From positions 62,001 through 126,000 of the forward strand of contig DASXOZ010000013.1 in the NCBI GenBank assembly GCA_036493895.1: a stretch of DNA of 64,000 nt, in the 5' to 3' direction. The notes beneath the pieces are model-generated. The model was given only the letters and a program-made list of their open reading frames with translations, ran no database searches and had not been told where the DNA came from. The stretch is from Candidatus Binatia bacterium (GTDB lineage Bacteria > Desulfobacterota > Binatia > UBA1149 > CAITLU01). The translations under genes and the position numbers were made by a program. Positions 43,735-52,995 of the stretch are shown here, piece after piece. Each line of letters opens with the position of its first letter. Position 1 is the first letter of the stretch.

Positions 43735-44553
43735 TCAGGCCGCCCCTTTGTGCTCGATCTCGACGAACCCCGGGTCGCGGACGGCCGGGGAGGCGGCCAT
43801 TGCCAGTCCAGGCGGGTCCTTGACCAGCACGTAGCAGCGACCGGCCTCGACGAGGCCGCGATCGCGCCACGCCGCGAGCTGCCGATTGACGGCTTCGCGC
43901 GAAGCTCCGATGCCGGCCGCGAGCTCGGCCTGGTAGAGCCCGTGCTCGATCAGCAGCCCGGCCGGTGTCGCACGCGAGCGCGTTGCGGAAAGCTCGACCA
44001 GCTTACGGTAGAGGCGGTCTCCGACATCGAGGCAGGCATTCTGCGTTGCCAGCTCGATCACGCGGCGCAGCTTGGTCGCGATCGCGGAAACGAAACGGAT
44101 GGCGACCTTGGAGTTGCGCGAAAGCAGCAGATCCAGCGGGCGCTTGGGGATGAAGAGCACCGTGCTCGGCTCCAGCGCCAAGGTCTCTCCAGGCTCCGCC
44201 GATTTCTGCCTCGCCCAGCACCCTTCGGAGATGATCTCGCCCGCCTCGACGATCCCGAGCGCGAACTCGCCGCAGGAAATTCCTCGCGGCATCGTCGTCT
44301 TGACGCGGCCCTCGATCAGCACGACGCACTCGTCGACGCTGCCGCCCCGCAGCACCGTGCGTCCGCGCTCGAAGCGGCGCAGCAGCGCCGACTCGGCAAG
44401 CTTCTGCAATTCCTCGTCCGATGCGCCGGCGAACACGTCGAGGCCGCGCAGGGCTTCGACCTTGCGAACCAGTGCCGGTGACACCGGCAACATCGTCGCG
44501 CCGACAGCAACGCGAGGCTCGGAATGATTTACGAAGGAAGGCGTGATGCTCAT
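43735..44553 (-). CDS. Crp/Fnr-family transcriptional regulator (second)
   Basis: 272 aa from ATG 44553; upstream in-frame codons look non-coding. The cNMP-like domain (about 35-150) has RFERGRTVLRGGSVDECVVLIEG and the shorter cassette FALGIVEAGEIISEG; the winged helix has HGLYQAELAAGIGASREAVNRQLAAW. It differs from its neighbour (42706-43488) in the cassette but shares the recognition-helix pattern, so they may compete for the same sites. Ligand unknown. Its transcript probably ends at the hairpin at 43490-43534. Confidence 0.83.
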   Translation of the reverse strand: MSITPSFVNHSEPRVAVGATMLPVSPALVRKVEALRGLDVFAGASDEELQKLAESALLRRFERGRTVLRGGSVDECVVLIEGRVKTTMPRGISCGEFALGIVEAGEIISEGCWARQKSAEPGETLALEPSTVLFIPKRPLDLLLSRNSKVAIRFVSAIATKLRRVIELATQNACLDVGDRLYRKLVELSATRSRATPAGLLIEHGLYQAELAAGIGASREAVNRQLAAWRDRGLVEAGRCYVLVKDPPGLAMAASPAVRDPGFVEIEHKGAA

Positions 44554-44814
44554 GCTCAACTCACCGCAATCGACAACCCCGGCCAGACCATTCGTCGGCA
44601 GAGCCGTATACGCCAATCGGGGGGGTAGACTAGCGGACCGTACCGACCAACGGCAATGGTAGAGGCGCCCGTTCGGATTTTTCCAGCGATTCGCGCTCCA
44701 GAAGGGTCGCAATGCGCTCGCGACCTGCTGCAGCTCGCGATTCGGCAACGAACGCAGGATTCGGAGTTTTCGCGATTATAGGAAAATCGAGAGCGGTATT
44801 GCGCGCGCCGGGGC

Positions 44815-46005
44815 TCAGCGGTCCTTCGGCATTCCGAGCACGCGCTGCGCGATGATGCCGCGCTGGATTTCCGAGGTGCCGGCCGCGATCGTCCTCCCTC
44901 GCGAGTACAGCATGAGGTGAGGCCAGCGACCGTCGAGCGGAGCGTGCGGATCTCCGGGCGCAAGGTTGCCGTAAGGCCCCGTCATCGCGACGGCATCGAC
45001 GAGCATGCGCTGGAACATCTCGCTCCAGAACAGCTTCTCCATCGACCCCTCGGGACCGGGAGCGCCGCCCCGTAGCTGGCGCGTCAGATGACGAAGCGCC
45101 GTAAGCCGCATTGCTTCGCTGTCGATCCACGCCTGGGCGATGCGCTGACGCTGCACCGGATCGCGCATCGGCGGATCGCCCAGCGCATTCCAGCGCTTCG
45201 CAAAGCGCACCAGGTCGGCCAGCGCGACCCTCGACTGGAGCTGGCGCTGGAAAGTCAGCGTCGCGCGCTCGTGCATCAGCAGCGCGACCGCCATGTCCCA
45301 GCCCTGGCCCTCCCGGCCGACGATGTTCTCGCGGGGGACGCGCACGTCCTCGAGGTATACTTCGTTGAATTCGCTGTCGCCGTTCATCTGCCGCAGCGGT
45401 CGCACCGTCACGCCGGGGACGCGCATGTCCATGATGAACATCGTGATCCCCTTGTGGCGGGGCACGCCGGGGTCGGTGCGCGCGAGCAGGATGCAGAAAT
45501 CGGCATACTGGGCGTAGCTGGTCCAGACTTTCTGGCCGTTGATCACCCAAGCGTCGCCGTCGAGCACGGCGCGAGTCGCAAGCGAGGCCAGGTCGGAGCC
45601 GGCACCAGGCTCGCTGTAGCCCTGGCACCAGATCTCCTCGGCAGTGAGAATTTTGTGCAGGTAGCGCTTCTTCTGTTCTTCGGTGCCGTGGTCGATGAGC
45701 ACCGGCCCGACCATGCTGAGCGCCAGCAGGTTGATCAGCTGCGGCGAGCCCGCGCGCGCCAGCTCTTCCTGGAAAATGATCTGCTCGATCAGGCCGGCGC
45801 TTCGTCCTCCGTACTGCTTCGGCCAGTGGATGCCGCACCAGCCCGCAGCGTGCAGCGTCGCCTGCCAGCGGCGCCCGTCGCGAACGACTTCGTCGAGACT
45901 GCGCGGACCTGTGCCGCCGAACGCGCCTTCGGCTTTCTTGCGATCGAGCCACGCGCGCAGCTCGGTGCGGAATTTCTCCTGATCGGGCGTGTACGAAAAG
46001 TCCAT
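44815..46005 (-). CDS. Acyl-CoA dehydrogenase
   Basis: 396 aa, normal size. FAD enzyme of fatty acyl-CoA or dicarboxyl-CoA beta-oxidation. Marks: QGYSEPGAGSDLASL (FAD/substrate contact), WVINGQKVWTSYAQYADF, GITMFIMDM, GEGWDMA-like GREGQGWDMAVALL, and the C-terminal AAGTSEIQRGIIAQRVLG. The usual catalytic Glu after helix J is not evident at the expected place, as in several FadE-like long-chain or multidomain members. Its ATG overlaps the stop of the alcohol dehydrogenase by one base (TGATG), so they are an operon. Confidence 0.85.
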   Translation of the reverse strand: MDFSYTPDQEKFRTELRAWLDRKKAEGAFGGTGPRSLDEVVRDGRRWQATLHAAGWCGIHWPKQYGGRSAGLIEQIIFQEELARAGSPQLINLLALSMVGPVLIDHGTEEQKKRYLHKILTAEEIWCQGYSEPGAGSDLASLATRAVLDGDAWVINGQKVWTSYAQYADFCILLARTDPGVPRHKGITMFIMDMRVPGVTVRPLRQMNGDSEFNEVYLEDVRVPRENIVGREGQGWDMAVALLMHERATLTFQRQLQSRVALADLVRFAKRWNALGDPPMRDPVQRQRIAQAWIDSEAMRLTALRHLTRQLRGGAPGPEGSMEKLFWSEMFQRMLVDAVAMTGPYGNLAPGDPHAPLDGRWPHLMLYSRGRTIAAGTSEIQRGIIAQRVLGMPKDR

Positions 46006-46964
46006 CAGCGCGCGCTCACGAGAACCTTGCGCACGCCGCGCCGCGCGGCCTCGGTGAATGCACTCTCGACGTCGCCCAGGTCGTAGCGCGCGTCGATGAG
46101 CGGCGCGACGTCGACACGGCCGTCGCAAAGCATCGCCAATGCCGGCTCGAACTGGCCGCAGCGCGACCCGATGATCGAGATCTCGTTGATGACCACGGGC
46201 GCCAGGTCGACCTCGTGGCGTCCCGATACTGTCGTCTTCAGCACCAGGCGCCCGCGTGGGCGCGTGCAGGCGATCGCCGCCTGCAGCGCGTCGGTGCTAC
46301 CCGTCGCCTCGACGACCAGCGGGTAGTCCCCGCGGTCAGGTTTCGCATCGACGATGCGGATCCCGCGATCGCGCAACCATTTCGTGCTCGCGCCCTCGCG
46401 AGGGCGGCCGACCAGGTCGACGCGGAAGCCGTCGGCCGCAAGCACCTGCGCAACGATGCAGCCAAGTTTTCCCGCGCCGAGCACCAGCGCATCTTCCCTC
46501 GGTGTGTCGCCGACCTGTTCGAGAATCTCGCAGGCCGCACCGACGGGCTCGGCGAACACTGCCGTTTCGTCGGCGACCGAATCCGGCACCGCGAGAAGGT
46601 TCGCTTCGGGGATCCAGAACTCTTCGGCGAGCACGCCGTCGGCACCGAGGATGCCGAGCACGCGCCGCTGCGGGCAGTGACGCGCGATGCCGCGCGCGCA
46701 CCAGGTGCAGGAGCCGCAGCCGAAATTGATGCCGCCGACGACGCGGCGTCCTTTCCATTTTCCCGACGTCGCCTCGCCGACGAACTCGTGGCCGAGCACG
46801 CCGCGAAAGCCCATGTAGCCGCGCGCGATCTCCAGGTCGGTGTTGCAGATGCCGGCAAGCACCGTGCGCACGCGCACGAGCGACGCAGCCTCGTGCGCCG
46901 CCGGCGCGGCAGTCCAGTCGCGTACCAGGCGCGGTCCGCCCTGCTGCATCACGAAGGCGAGCAT
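46005..46964 (-). CDS. Zinc-dependent alcohol dehydrogenase-like protein (MDR family)
   Basis: 319 aa, somewhat short for the family. Catalytic zinc residues CNTDLE and GHEFVGE, structural zinc cysteines GCGSCTWCARGIARHC, and the cofactor loop LVLGAGKLGCIVAQVLAADG are present. The substrate could be an alcohol or a polyol; similar proteins are annotated as glucose 1-dehydrogenase-like. Followed directly by the acyl-CoA dehydrogenase (1-nt overlap). Divergent from the alpha/beta hydrolase gene with about 140 nt between. Confidence 0.82.
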   Translation of the reverse strand: MLAFVMQQGGPRLVRDWTAAPAAHEAASLVRVRTVLAGICNTDLEIARGYMGFRGVLGHEFVGEATSGKWKGRRVVGGINFGCGSCTWCARGIARHCPQRRVLGILGADGVLAEEFWIPEANLLAVPDSVADETAVFAEPVGAACEILEQVGDTPREDALVLGAGKLGCIVAQVLAADGFRVDLVGRPREGASTKWLRDRGIRIVDAKPDRGDYPLVVEATGSTDALQAAIACTRPRGRLVLKTTVSGRHEVDLAPVVINEISIIGSRCGQFEPALAMLCDGRVDVAPLIDARYDLGDVESAFTEAARRGVRKVLVSAR

Positions 46965-47106
46965 CGCGGCGCCTTCTACCACCGGCCCGGCCGCCGGGCC
47001 AGTCGCGGCAAACCAGGTGCCGCCGCCGCTTGGACTGCAGCCGCTTTTCCGGTTTGATGCCGCGCCAGCCGCGGCCATCGCGGCGGCGTTCCTCGAGGAT
47101 TGCACC

Positions 47107-48000
47107 TTGTCGACACTCGCCGCCGGCCCGGGCCCCACTTCGCACTGGTTCTACTCCCAGCGCCTGCGCCTGCACTACGTCGACTTCGGCGGCGACGGAA
47201 AACCGCTGTGCGTGCTCGTGCACGGCGGCCAGGACCACTGCCGCAACTGGGACTTCGTCGCTGCCACGCTGCTCGGCCGCTACCACGTGATCGCACCCGA
47301 TCTGCGCGGCCACGGCGATTCGGCGTGGGCCGTCGGCTCCAACTACGGCATCTCCGAATACATCCTCGACCTCGCCCAGCTCCTGCGCCACGTCGGACAG
47401 ACGCCGGTGACGCTGGTCGGGCACTCGCTCGGCGGAGCGATCGTGCTCCAGTACGCCGGCGTCTATCCGGAGCACGTGGTCGAGGTCTGCGCGATCGAAG
47501 GCATGGGTCCGCCGCCCGAGATGCTGCGCGGCCTGCAGGAGAAGCAGGTCGAGGACCGCATTCGCGATTACATCGCGGGAACGCAGGCACTTCCTGCTCG
47601 CAAGCAGCGCGAGTACGCGACGCTGCCGGCCGCCGAAGCGCGCATGCGCGAAGCCAATCCGCATCTGACTGAGCAAATGGCGCGCCACCTGACGCTTCAC
47701 GGCGTCATGCGACTGGAAAACGGCAACTACGTCTGGAAGTTCGACAACTACGTGCGCGTGTGGGGACCGCACCGCTACGACTTCGAGGGAGTGCGGCGGC
47801 TGTGGAGCCTGGTGCGCTGCCCGGTGCTTCTCGTGCGCGGAGCGCAGAGCTGGGCGAGCAACCCCGTCTCCGACGGCCGGGCCGCCGAGTTCCGCGAATA
47901 CACGTACGTCGAAGTCGAGAACGCCGGTCACTGGGTGCACCACGACCGTTTCGACGAATTCACCGGCCATCTGCACCGATTCCTCGGACTCGGCGCGTGA
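47107..48000 (+). CDS. Alpha/beta hydrolase
   Basis: 297 aa from TTG 47107, preceded by GAGG about 8 nt upstream. Marks: VDFGGDGKPLCVLVHGGQDHCRNW, APDLRGHGDSAW, nucleophile elbow VGHSLGGAIVL, LLVRGAQSW and the catalytic His in NAGHWVHHD. Several MhpC-like ring-cleavage hydrolases and haloalkane dehalogenase relatives have this pattern; the substrate is not shown. The start codon is weak but the upstream frame is non-coding. pyrE follows after 19 nt. Confidence 0.8.
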   Translation: MSTLAAGPGPTSHWFYSQRLRLHYVDFGGDGKPLCVLVHGGQDHCRNWDFVAATLLGRYHVIAPDLRGHGDSAWAVGSNYGISEYILDLAQLLRHVGQTPVTLVGHSLGGAIVLQYAGVYPEHVVEVCAIEGMGPPPEMLRGLQEKQVEDRIRDYIAGTQALPARKQREYATLPAAEARMREANPHLTEQMARHLTLHGVMRLENGNYVWKFDNYVRVWGPHRYDFEGVRRLWSLVRCPVLLVRGAQSWASNPVSDGRAAEFREYTYVEVENAGHWVHHDRFDEFTGHLHRFLGLGA

Positions 48001-48019
48001 TGCAAGGCGGAGCACGACG

Positions 48020-48568
48020 ATGACCGAGCGCAAGGATCTGGTTTCCCTGCTGGCCCGCTTGTCGTACCGCAAAGGCACGTTCCGGCTGGCCTCCGGTCGC
48101 GAAAGCGATTTCTACGTCGACGTGAAGCAGGCCGTGATGCGCGCCGAAGGCGCGCTCGCGATCGGCGAGCACCTGTGCTCCCGGCTCCAGAAGCACCAGA
48201 TCACGCTCGTCGGTGGAATGGCCGTCGGCGCAGTACCGCTGGTCAGCGTCGCACTGGCCGCCGCCGCGTCTCGCGGCTACGCCCTGGACGGCTTCTTCGT
48301 GCGCAAGGAGGCCAAGGACCACGGCACCGCGCAGAAGCTCGACGGTCGCTTCGACGCCCGAGCACGCATCGCACTGGTCGAGGACGTCGTGACCACCGGG
48401 GCGTCGACGCTCGCAGCCATCGACGCGGTCGAGGCGGCCGGGGGCAAAGTTGCGCTGATCATCACGGTCGTCGATCGCGAAGAGAACGACGGCGCCGTTG
48501 CGCTCGCCGCACGCGGGTGCATCGTCGAGAGCCTGGCAACGCGAAGCGAGATCGTCGCCGCCGCCTGA
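48020..48568 (+). CDS. pyrE: Orotate phosphoribosyltransferase
   Basis: 182 aa, close to the usual 180-215. Marks: RKGTFRLASGRESDFYVD (the ASG..S.YY region; here YVD), GMAVGAVPLVSVALAAAA, FFVRKEAKDHGTAQKLDG (flexible loop), and the PRPP site VALVEDVVTTGAST. It makes orotidine 5'-phosphate in pyrimidine synthesis. Ribosome-binding GGCGGA lies upstream. The C-terminus is shorter than in E. coli PyrE. Confidence 0.9.
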   Translation: MTERKDLVSLLARLSYRKGTFRLASGRESDFYVDVKQAVMRAEGALAIGEHLCSRLQKHQITLVGGMAVGAVPLVSVALAAAASRGYALDGFFVRKEAKDHGTAQKLDGRFDARARIALVEDVVTTGASTLAAIDAVEAAGGKVALIITVVDREENDGAVALAARGCIVESLATRSEIVAAA

Positions 48569-48760
48569 ACATCGCGCGCGAGCCGTCGCCCGCACGTCGC
48601 CGTCGTGCACGATGTCGACGCATCACCGCCGGCGCGGACCCCCCTTGCGCCCATCTTTGCCGGAAAGTCTTTGCGGCCCGATTTCCGGGTGCTAGCGTGC
48701 GCAGCCGCAGCATCCGCGAGCCGCACTTTGCCTGCCCCCGCGCCTGGCCGCGCCCGTCCG

Positions 48761-50716
48761 ATGAGGAATTCGACTGCCCCGGGACGTCCTCGCTTCGCCT
48801 ATGCGCCACTTCGCCCGGCGGCTTGCCTCACCGCCGCCGAGCGGCACCCGCACCTCGCGCAGTTCTTCCGGAGCGACGAAGCGCTCCGGTTGCGGCTGGT
48901 CCTGCACGTGGCCGCCGGGCTGCGCGACGGCGAAAGCTGCGTCGTCATCGCAACCAGGCCTCACCTCGATGAGTTGGAGTCGGCCCTTCAGGTGCGCGGC
49001 ATCGACACCGCCGTCGTGGCGCGGCGTCTTCAGCGCATCGACGTCGACGAGAAGCTGTGGAGCTCACGCACCGAGGCCCACCCCGATACCTCCCGGCTTC
49101 TTCGTACGGCCGAAGTCGCGATATTGCGGGCGCGACGGCAGGCGCCGGACGTGCAGGTCTTCGTCGAGGTGGTCCCCCGGCTATGGTCCGGCGCGAACCA
49201 CGTCCATGCCATCGAGCTCGAAGACCGGTGGAGGAAGCTGCAGGAGCGCCTCGGCTTCTCCCTCTTGTGCGCCTATCCGTGGTCGCTTCCAGCCGACTCC
49301 ATCGAGCGCGGTGACCTGCTCTTTCGCGTGAGCAAGGTACGCGCCATGCACCCGGCGCAGATCCCCAACGAGACCCTTGCCGCGCTCGACTCGCCCGTCC
49401 CCCGGCGGCTCGACCGGCCTCACAAGAAGCGCGGACATTCGCTGAGGCTGGCGGACGAGTTTCTCTCGACGATCAGCCACGAGCTTCGCACGCCGCTCAC
49501 GACGATCATCGGCTGGTCGCACATGCTGCACCACGAGCGCCTCGACGAGGAGACCACCGCGAGCGCACTCGAGGCCATCGAAAGGGCAGCGACGACCGAG
49601 GCCCAGCTCATCGAGAACATCCTCGATGTTTCGCGCCTCGTAGCCGGCCGCCTCCGCCTCGTAAGCGCGCCGGTGGACGTCGTCACTGTCATCCGCTCTG
49701 CCTGCGAAGCCGCACGGCAGTCCGCGCATGAAAAAGGTATCCGGCTGACGATCGAGCGCCGGCTGCCGGAGGCAGCCGGCTCGGCGATCGACGGCGACGC
49801 CGACCGCCTGCGGCAGGTGTTCTGGAACCTCGTGATGAACGCGGTCAAGTTCACGCCGCACGGCGGCCGTGTCGACGTCGGAATCGACCGGGAACCGGAG
49901 CGGATTCGGGTCGAAGTGCGCGACAGCGGCGAGGGCATCGAACCGGCGTTTCTTCCGCACGTGTTCTCCGGCTTCCGCCAGGCCGACGGCAGCAGCAGGC
50001 GCCGCCACGGCGGGCTCGGCCTCGGGCTGACGCTCGTTCGCCACCTGGTCGAGCTTCACGGCGGGACGGTCGAAGCCGCAAGCGACGGGCGCGGGCGCGG
50101 CGCGACGTTCGCCGTCGAGCTGCCGCTTCGTGCGACCGACGCAAGGCCGACCGGCGACGCGGGCGCACTTGCGAACGGCCTCGTCGAGGCGCCCGAGCCG
50201 GAAGATCTCCACGGCGTGCGCGTGCTCGTCGTCGACGACGACCGCGACAGGCTCGAAGGCCTGCGGACGATGCTCGACGAGAGCAAGGCCTCCGTCGAGA
50301 TCGCCGCGTCGGCTGGGGATGCGTTCGAGGCGCTCGCGAATTTCGCGCCGGACGTTCTCGTTTGCGATGTCGAGATGCCTGCGAACGATGGAACGTCCTT
50401 CATCGCGACGCTTCGTGAGAGCGAACGCGACGCGGCGCCGCGAGTCCCGGTGATCGCCGTTACCGGCGTGGCACGTGTCGAAGAGCGGCGCCGCACACTC
50501 GATGCCGGATTCCAGATGTTCGTTCCGAAGCCTGTCGAGCCTACCGAGCTGGTCGCGACCATCGCGAGCCTGTCGCCGCGACATCCGCCGCGACGCGAAC
50601 CGGCACGGCAACCGGGCTTTTCGCGCAAGGGCGACGATTCGCTTCGCGCAAAAACGCGCGGTGGCCCCACGACGCGAGCCGACAACGCCAGGCCCATGAA
50701 GCGCCTCGAGCGATGA
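48761..50716 (+). CDS. Hybrid MEDS sensor - histidine kinase - receiver protein
   Basis: 651 aa from ATG 48761. The N-terminus (about 30-190) is a MEDS (DcmR-like sensory) domain: HLAQFFRSDEALRLRLVLHVA, DGESCVVIATRPHLDELESAL, GDLLFRVSKV. Then HisKA with the phosphorylated His240 in FLSTISHELRTP, and HATPase_c with NLVMNAVKFT (N box), DSGEGIEPAFL (G1) and GGLGLGLTLVRHLVELHGG (G2). A receiver domain (about 485-605) has VVDDDRDR, phosphoacceptor Asp536 in CDVEMPAND, and the Lys in FVPKPVEP. The MEDS domain is also called DcmR-like in methylotrophs. Cytoplasmic; no membrane segment. Target unknown. Confidence 0.85.
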   Translation: MRNSTAPGRPRFAYAPLRPAACLTAAERHPHLAQFFRSDEALRLRLVLHVAAGLRDGESCVVIATRPHLDELESALQVRGIDTAVVARRLQRIDVDEKLWSSRTEAHPDTSRLLRTAEVAILRARRQAPDVQVFVEVVPRLWSGANHVHAIELEDRWRKLQERLGFSLLCAYPWSLPADSIERGDLLFRVSKVRAMHPAQIPNETLAALDSPVPRRLDRPHKKRGHSLRLADEFLSTISHELRTPLTTIIGWSHMLHHERLDEETTASALEAIERAATTEAQLIENILDVSRLVAGRLRLVSAPVDVVTVIRSACEAARQSAHEKGIRLTIERRLPEAAGSAIDGDADRLRQVFWNLVMNAVKFTPHGGRVDVGIDREPERIRVEVRDSGEGIEPAFLPHVFSGFRQADGSSRRRHGGLGLGLTLVRHLVELHGGTVEAASDGRGRGATFAVELPLRATDARPTGDAGALANGLVEAPEPEDLHGVRVLVVDDDRDRLEGLRTMLDESKASVEIAASAGDAFEALANFAPDVLVCDVEMPANDGTSFIATLRESERDAAPRVPVIAVTGVARVEERRRTLDAGFQMFVPKPVEPTELVATIASLSPRHPPRREPARQPGFSRKGDDSLRAKTRGGPTTRADNARPMKRLER

Positions 50717-50723
50717 GAGATGT

Positions 50724-51161
50724 TTACAGAGTCGCCGCCGCGACTGCGACGAGCGCGAGAAGCACGTAGATTCCGCTGACGGCGGGGCTTGCGACCGTTC
50801 CGGTCAGCGCCCCGATCTTCTCGCTGCGCGACAGCCCGTCGAAAGGATTGGCCGGGGTTTTCCACGTCGCGAGCTCGGCCTCGCCGGCGCCGGGAAGAGC
50901 ATCGAGCCACGCGCGTACCTGGAGGCGGCGCCGCTTATATATGTCGCCGTAGTAGGCGTAGAGCACGTCCACCGACCACAGCGCGATCACCGTCAGCACG
51001 ACGACAGGAAGGGGGCGTCCCCAAGCCAGCACCCACGCCAGCACCGCCACGAGTTTGGTGACGGTCGTCATGACGATCTCTTTCTCGACGAAAGACGAAA
51101 GGGAGCGGTGCTCGTCGAGCAGGCACTCCTTCTTGTACTCGCGCAGCCAGTCTCCGCTCAC
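50724..51161 (-). CDS. Small membrane protein of unknown function
   Basis: 145 aa from GTG 51161 with GGAG about 8 nt upstream. Two or three membrane segments: TKLVAVLAWVLAWG (about 35-50), LPVVVLTVIALWSVDVLYAYYG (about 51-73) and a C-terminal TGTVASPAVSGIYVLLALVAVAA. Between them is a basic loop (YKRRRLQVRAWLDALPG). No family recognised. Separated from atpE by a terminator. Confidence 0.6.
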   Translation of the reverse strand: MSGDWLREYKKECLLDEHRSLSSFVEKEIVMTTVTKLVAVLAWVLAWGRPLPVVVLTVIALWSVDVLYAYYGDIYKRRRLQVRAWLDALPGAGEAELATWKTPANPFDGLSRSEKIGALTGTVASPAVSGIYVLLALVAVAAATL

Positions 51162-51250
51162 GACGTCTCTCCTCGTTCGTGATCGCTAACGGCTCCATCG
51201 CCGGCGTTCAGACAAAGACGGGAGGCCCGTTCTTGCGGGACCTTCCATTC

Positions 51251-51280
51251 AAAAAAGGGAGGCCCGTCTCCGGGCCTCCC
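51251..51280 (-). terminator. Rho-independent terminator after atpE
   Basis: Perfect 10-bp stem GGGAGGCCCG (51257-51266) / CGGGCCTCCC (51271-51280), 4-nt loop; six A residues at 51251-51256 give a U-run on the leftward transcript. It ends the hemL-atpZ-atpI-atpB-atpE transcription unit 52 nt after the atpE stop. Confidence 0.85.
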
Positions 51281-51331
51281 GGGTCGTTTCCAACCTCCGC
51301 CGTCCCGCGTGCTGGCGGCGAAGTTTCTCGT

Positions 51332-51661
51332 TCAGTGAATCTTGCCCTGCAGGAAGAACGCGATCACCAGGCAGTAGATCGCGATCGACTCGATCAGCGC
51401 CAGGCCGATGATCATCGGCGTCTGGAGGCGATCGACGGAATTGGGGTTGCGGCCGATCGACTCCATCGCCGAGGCGACGGCGCGGCCCTGACCCATGCCG
51501 CAGCCAAGGGCGCCGAGGCCCATTGCCAGGCCGGCGCCGACACCGATCAGGCCGAGCTCGCCAGTGGCGCCGCCGTCGGCAGCCATCGCTGCCGGGGCGC
51601 CGGCCAGCGCGGCCAGCATGACGCCGGCAAACATCGTCACGAACATCGTAACTTTCTTCAT
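51332..51661 (-). CDS. atpE: ATP synthase F0 subunit c
   Basis: 109 aa from ATG 51661 (GAGGG upstream). Residues 1-28 look like an extra signal-type segment ([21 protein letters not shown]...AMAA), then the usual two-helix hairpin: [17 protein letters not shown]...[19 protein letters not shown] and a second helix [20 protein letters not shown]. The carboxylate is in LIESIAIY; a Gln in GMGQG and Ser next to the Glu match two residues of the Na+-binding site. The loop RNP replaces the usual RQP or RNP variants. Makes the rotor ring with AtpB. Confidence 0.93.
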   Translation of the reverse strand: MKKVTMFVTMFAGVMLAALAGAPAAMAADGGATGELGLIGVGAGLAMGLGALGCGMGQGRAVASAMESIGRNPNSVDRLQTPMIIGLALIESIAIYCLVIAFFLQGKIH

Positions 51662-51763
51662 TGCGTTTCCCTCTCGAAATCGCGCCGCCTTGTTTTCCGC
51701 CATCGCAACCCCTCTATCCTCTTCCGCCTCGTGGCGAACGGCGCGGTCCTGTTTCGCTGCGTC

Positions 51764-52540
51764 TCAGTGGGCGGCGACCGCCTCCGCAGGGCCGTGGGCG
51801 TGGCCGTGCGCGTCGTCGTGCTCGCCTTCTTCATGATGGGCGTGGCCCATCGACAGCGACACGTAGACGATGCTGAGCAGCGTGAAGACGAAAGCCTGGA
51901 TCAGCGACACGAAAGCGCCGAGGAAGTAGAAAATCACGGGGATGATGAGTTTGGTCAGGTCCGTGAAGATCTCGAGCACCATGTGGTCGCCGGTCATGTT
52001 GCCGAAAAGACGCATGCCGAGGGACAGCGGACGCACGAGGTTGTCGATGATCTCCAGCGGGATCATCAGCCACGCAAGCCACCACACCGGCCCGATGAAG
52101 TGCTTCGCGTAGTTCGCAAAGCCCTGGGTGCGGATTCCGATCCCGATGAAGCAGAGGAACGACGCGATGCCGAGCGCGAACGTGATGTTGAAGTTGCTGG
52201 TGGCCGGAACGAAGCCGGGGACCAGTCCCATCAGGTTGTTGACGAGGATGAACAGGAAGAAGGTCCCGAACAGCGCGATGTAAGGGCGACCGCGCTCGGC
52301 GAGCACGCCGGCGACCATCGATTCGATCGCCGTCACCAGGAGCTCGGCGACGTTGCGGCACGTCAGGCCTTCGTCGGGCACCAGGTGCGTGCCGTTGGCA
52401 CGAGCCTGCTCGAGCTGGGATGTCGCGCGCCACGCGAACCACAGGATCAGCAGGGTCGCCAGCAGCGCGTGGAAGGTGTGGGATGGAAGCTGATTGATGC
52501 CCGGGATCAGGGCGTGCCAGGTAATGGGCTCGTGTTCCAT
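51764..52540 (-). CDS. atpB: ATP synthase F0 subunit a
   Basis: 258 aa, several membrane helices. Essential Arg in NLVRPLSLGMRLFGNMTGDH, with helix VIFYFLGAFVSLIQAFVFTLLSIVY after it; FFLFILVNNLMGLVPGFVPATSN is typical. The C-terminus is unusually His-rich (GHAHHEEGEHDDAHGHAHGPAEA), which may bind metal. Ion channel next to the c-ring. In-frame upstream codons look non-coding, so ATG 52540 is used. Confidence 0.94.
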   Translation of the reverse strand: MEHEPITWHALIPGINQLPSHTFHALLATLLILWFAWRATSQLEQARANGTHLVPDEGLTCRNVAELLVTAIESMVAGVLAERGRPYIALFGTFFLFILVNNLMGLVPGFVPATSNFNITFALGIASFLCFIGIGIRTQGFANYAKHFIGPVWWLAWLMIPLEIIDNLVRPLSLGMRLFGNMTGDHMVLEIFTDLTKLIIPVIFYFLGAFVSLIQAFVFTLLSIVYVSLSMGHAHHEEGEHDDAHGHAHGPAEAVAAH

Positions 52541-52596
52541 TGCGTTTCCTGCGTCCGTCCCTGCGTCCGTCCCGAAGTCGGTGCGCCGCGGCGCGC

Positions 52597-52995
52597 TCAA
52601 CCGCGGATGTTCGCCTCGCCGGCTTCGTCGCCGCCTTCGCGGCTGGGCTCACCGAGAAGCAGCGCTTCGAGCACGACCGCCACGACGAGAGTGGCAGTGC
52701 CGGCAAGAAAAGACGCTGCGTCGATCGGCAATCGTCCGAATGCGACGGCCAGCAGGGCAAGCAGGATCAGGAACTTGATCGTGACGACCTGCGACAGCCG
52801 CGGGCCGGTCGCGTCGGCCGTCATAAGGCGGGAAACCACGATACGAATCAAATGAAGATTGGCGATGCTTACCGCGCCGCCGAACAGGACGCTCGCTGCA
52901 TCGCCAATGCCGATAAGAGCGCAAAGCGCCGCTAATGCGACGGAGGTGGCGGCGGTGGTTCGGGCGATGCTCGGGACGCGGACCTGGCGCGTCAT
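52597..52995 (-). CDS. ATP synthase subunit I (AtpI-like)
   Basis: 132 aa, four hydrophobic segments in the usual small AtpI arrangement, here with GGAVSIANLHLIRIVVSRLM between helices 2 and 3 and a Glu-rich tail. AtpI helps assemble the c-ring. Its ATG shares one base with the atpZ stop (TGATG). It is followed by atpB after 56 nt. Confidence 0.7.
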   Translation of the reverse strand: MTRQVRVPSIARTTAATSVALAALCALIGIGDAASVLFGGAVSIANLHLIRIVVSRLMTADATGPRLSQVVTIKFLILLALLAVAFGRLPIDAASFLAGTATLVVAVVLEALLLGEPSREGGDEAGEANIRG

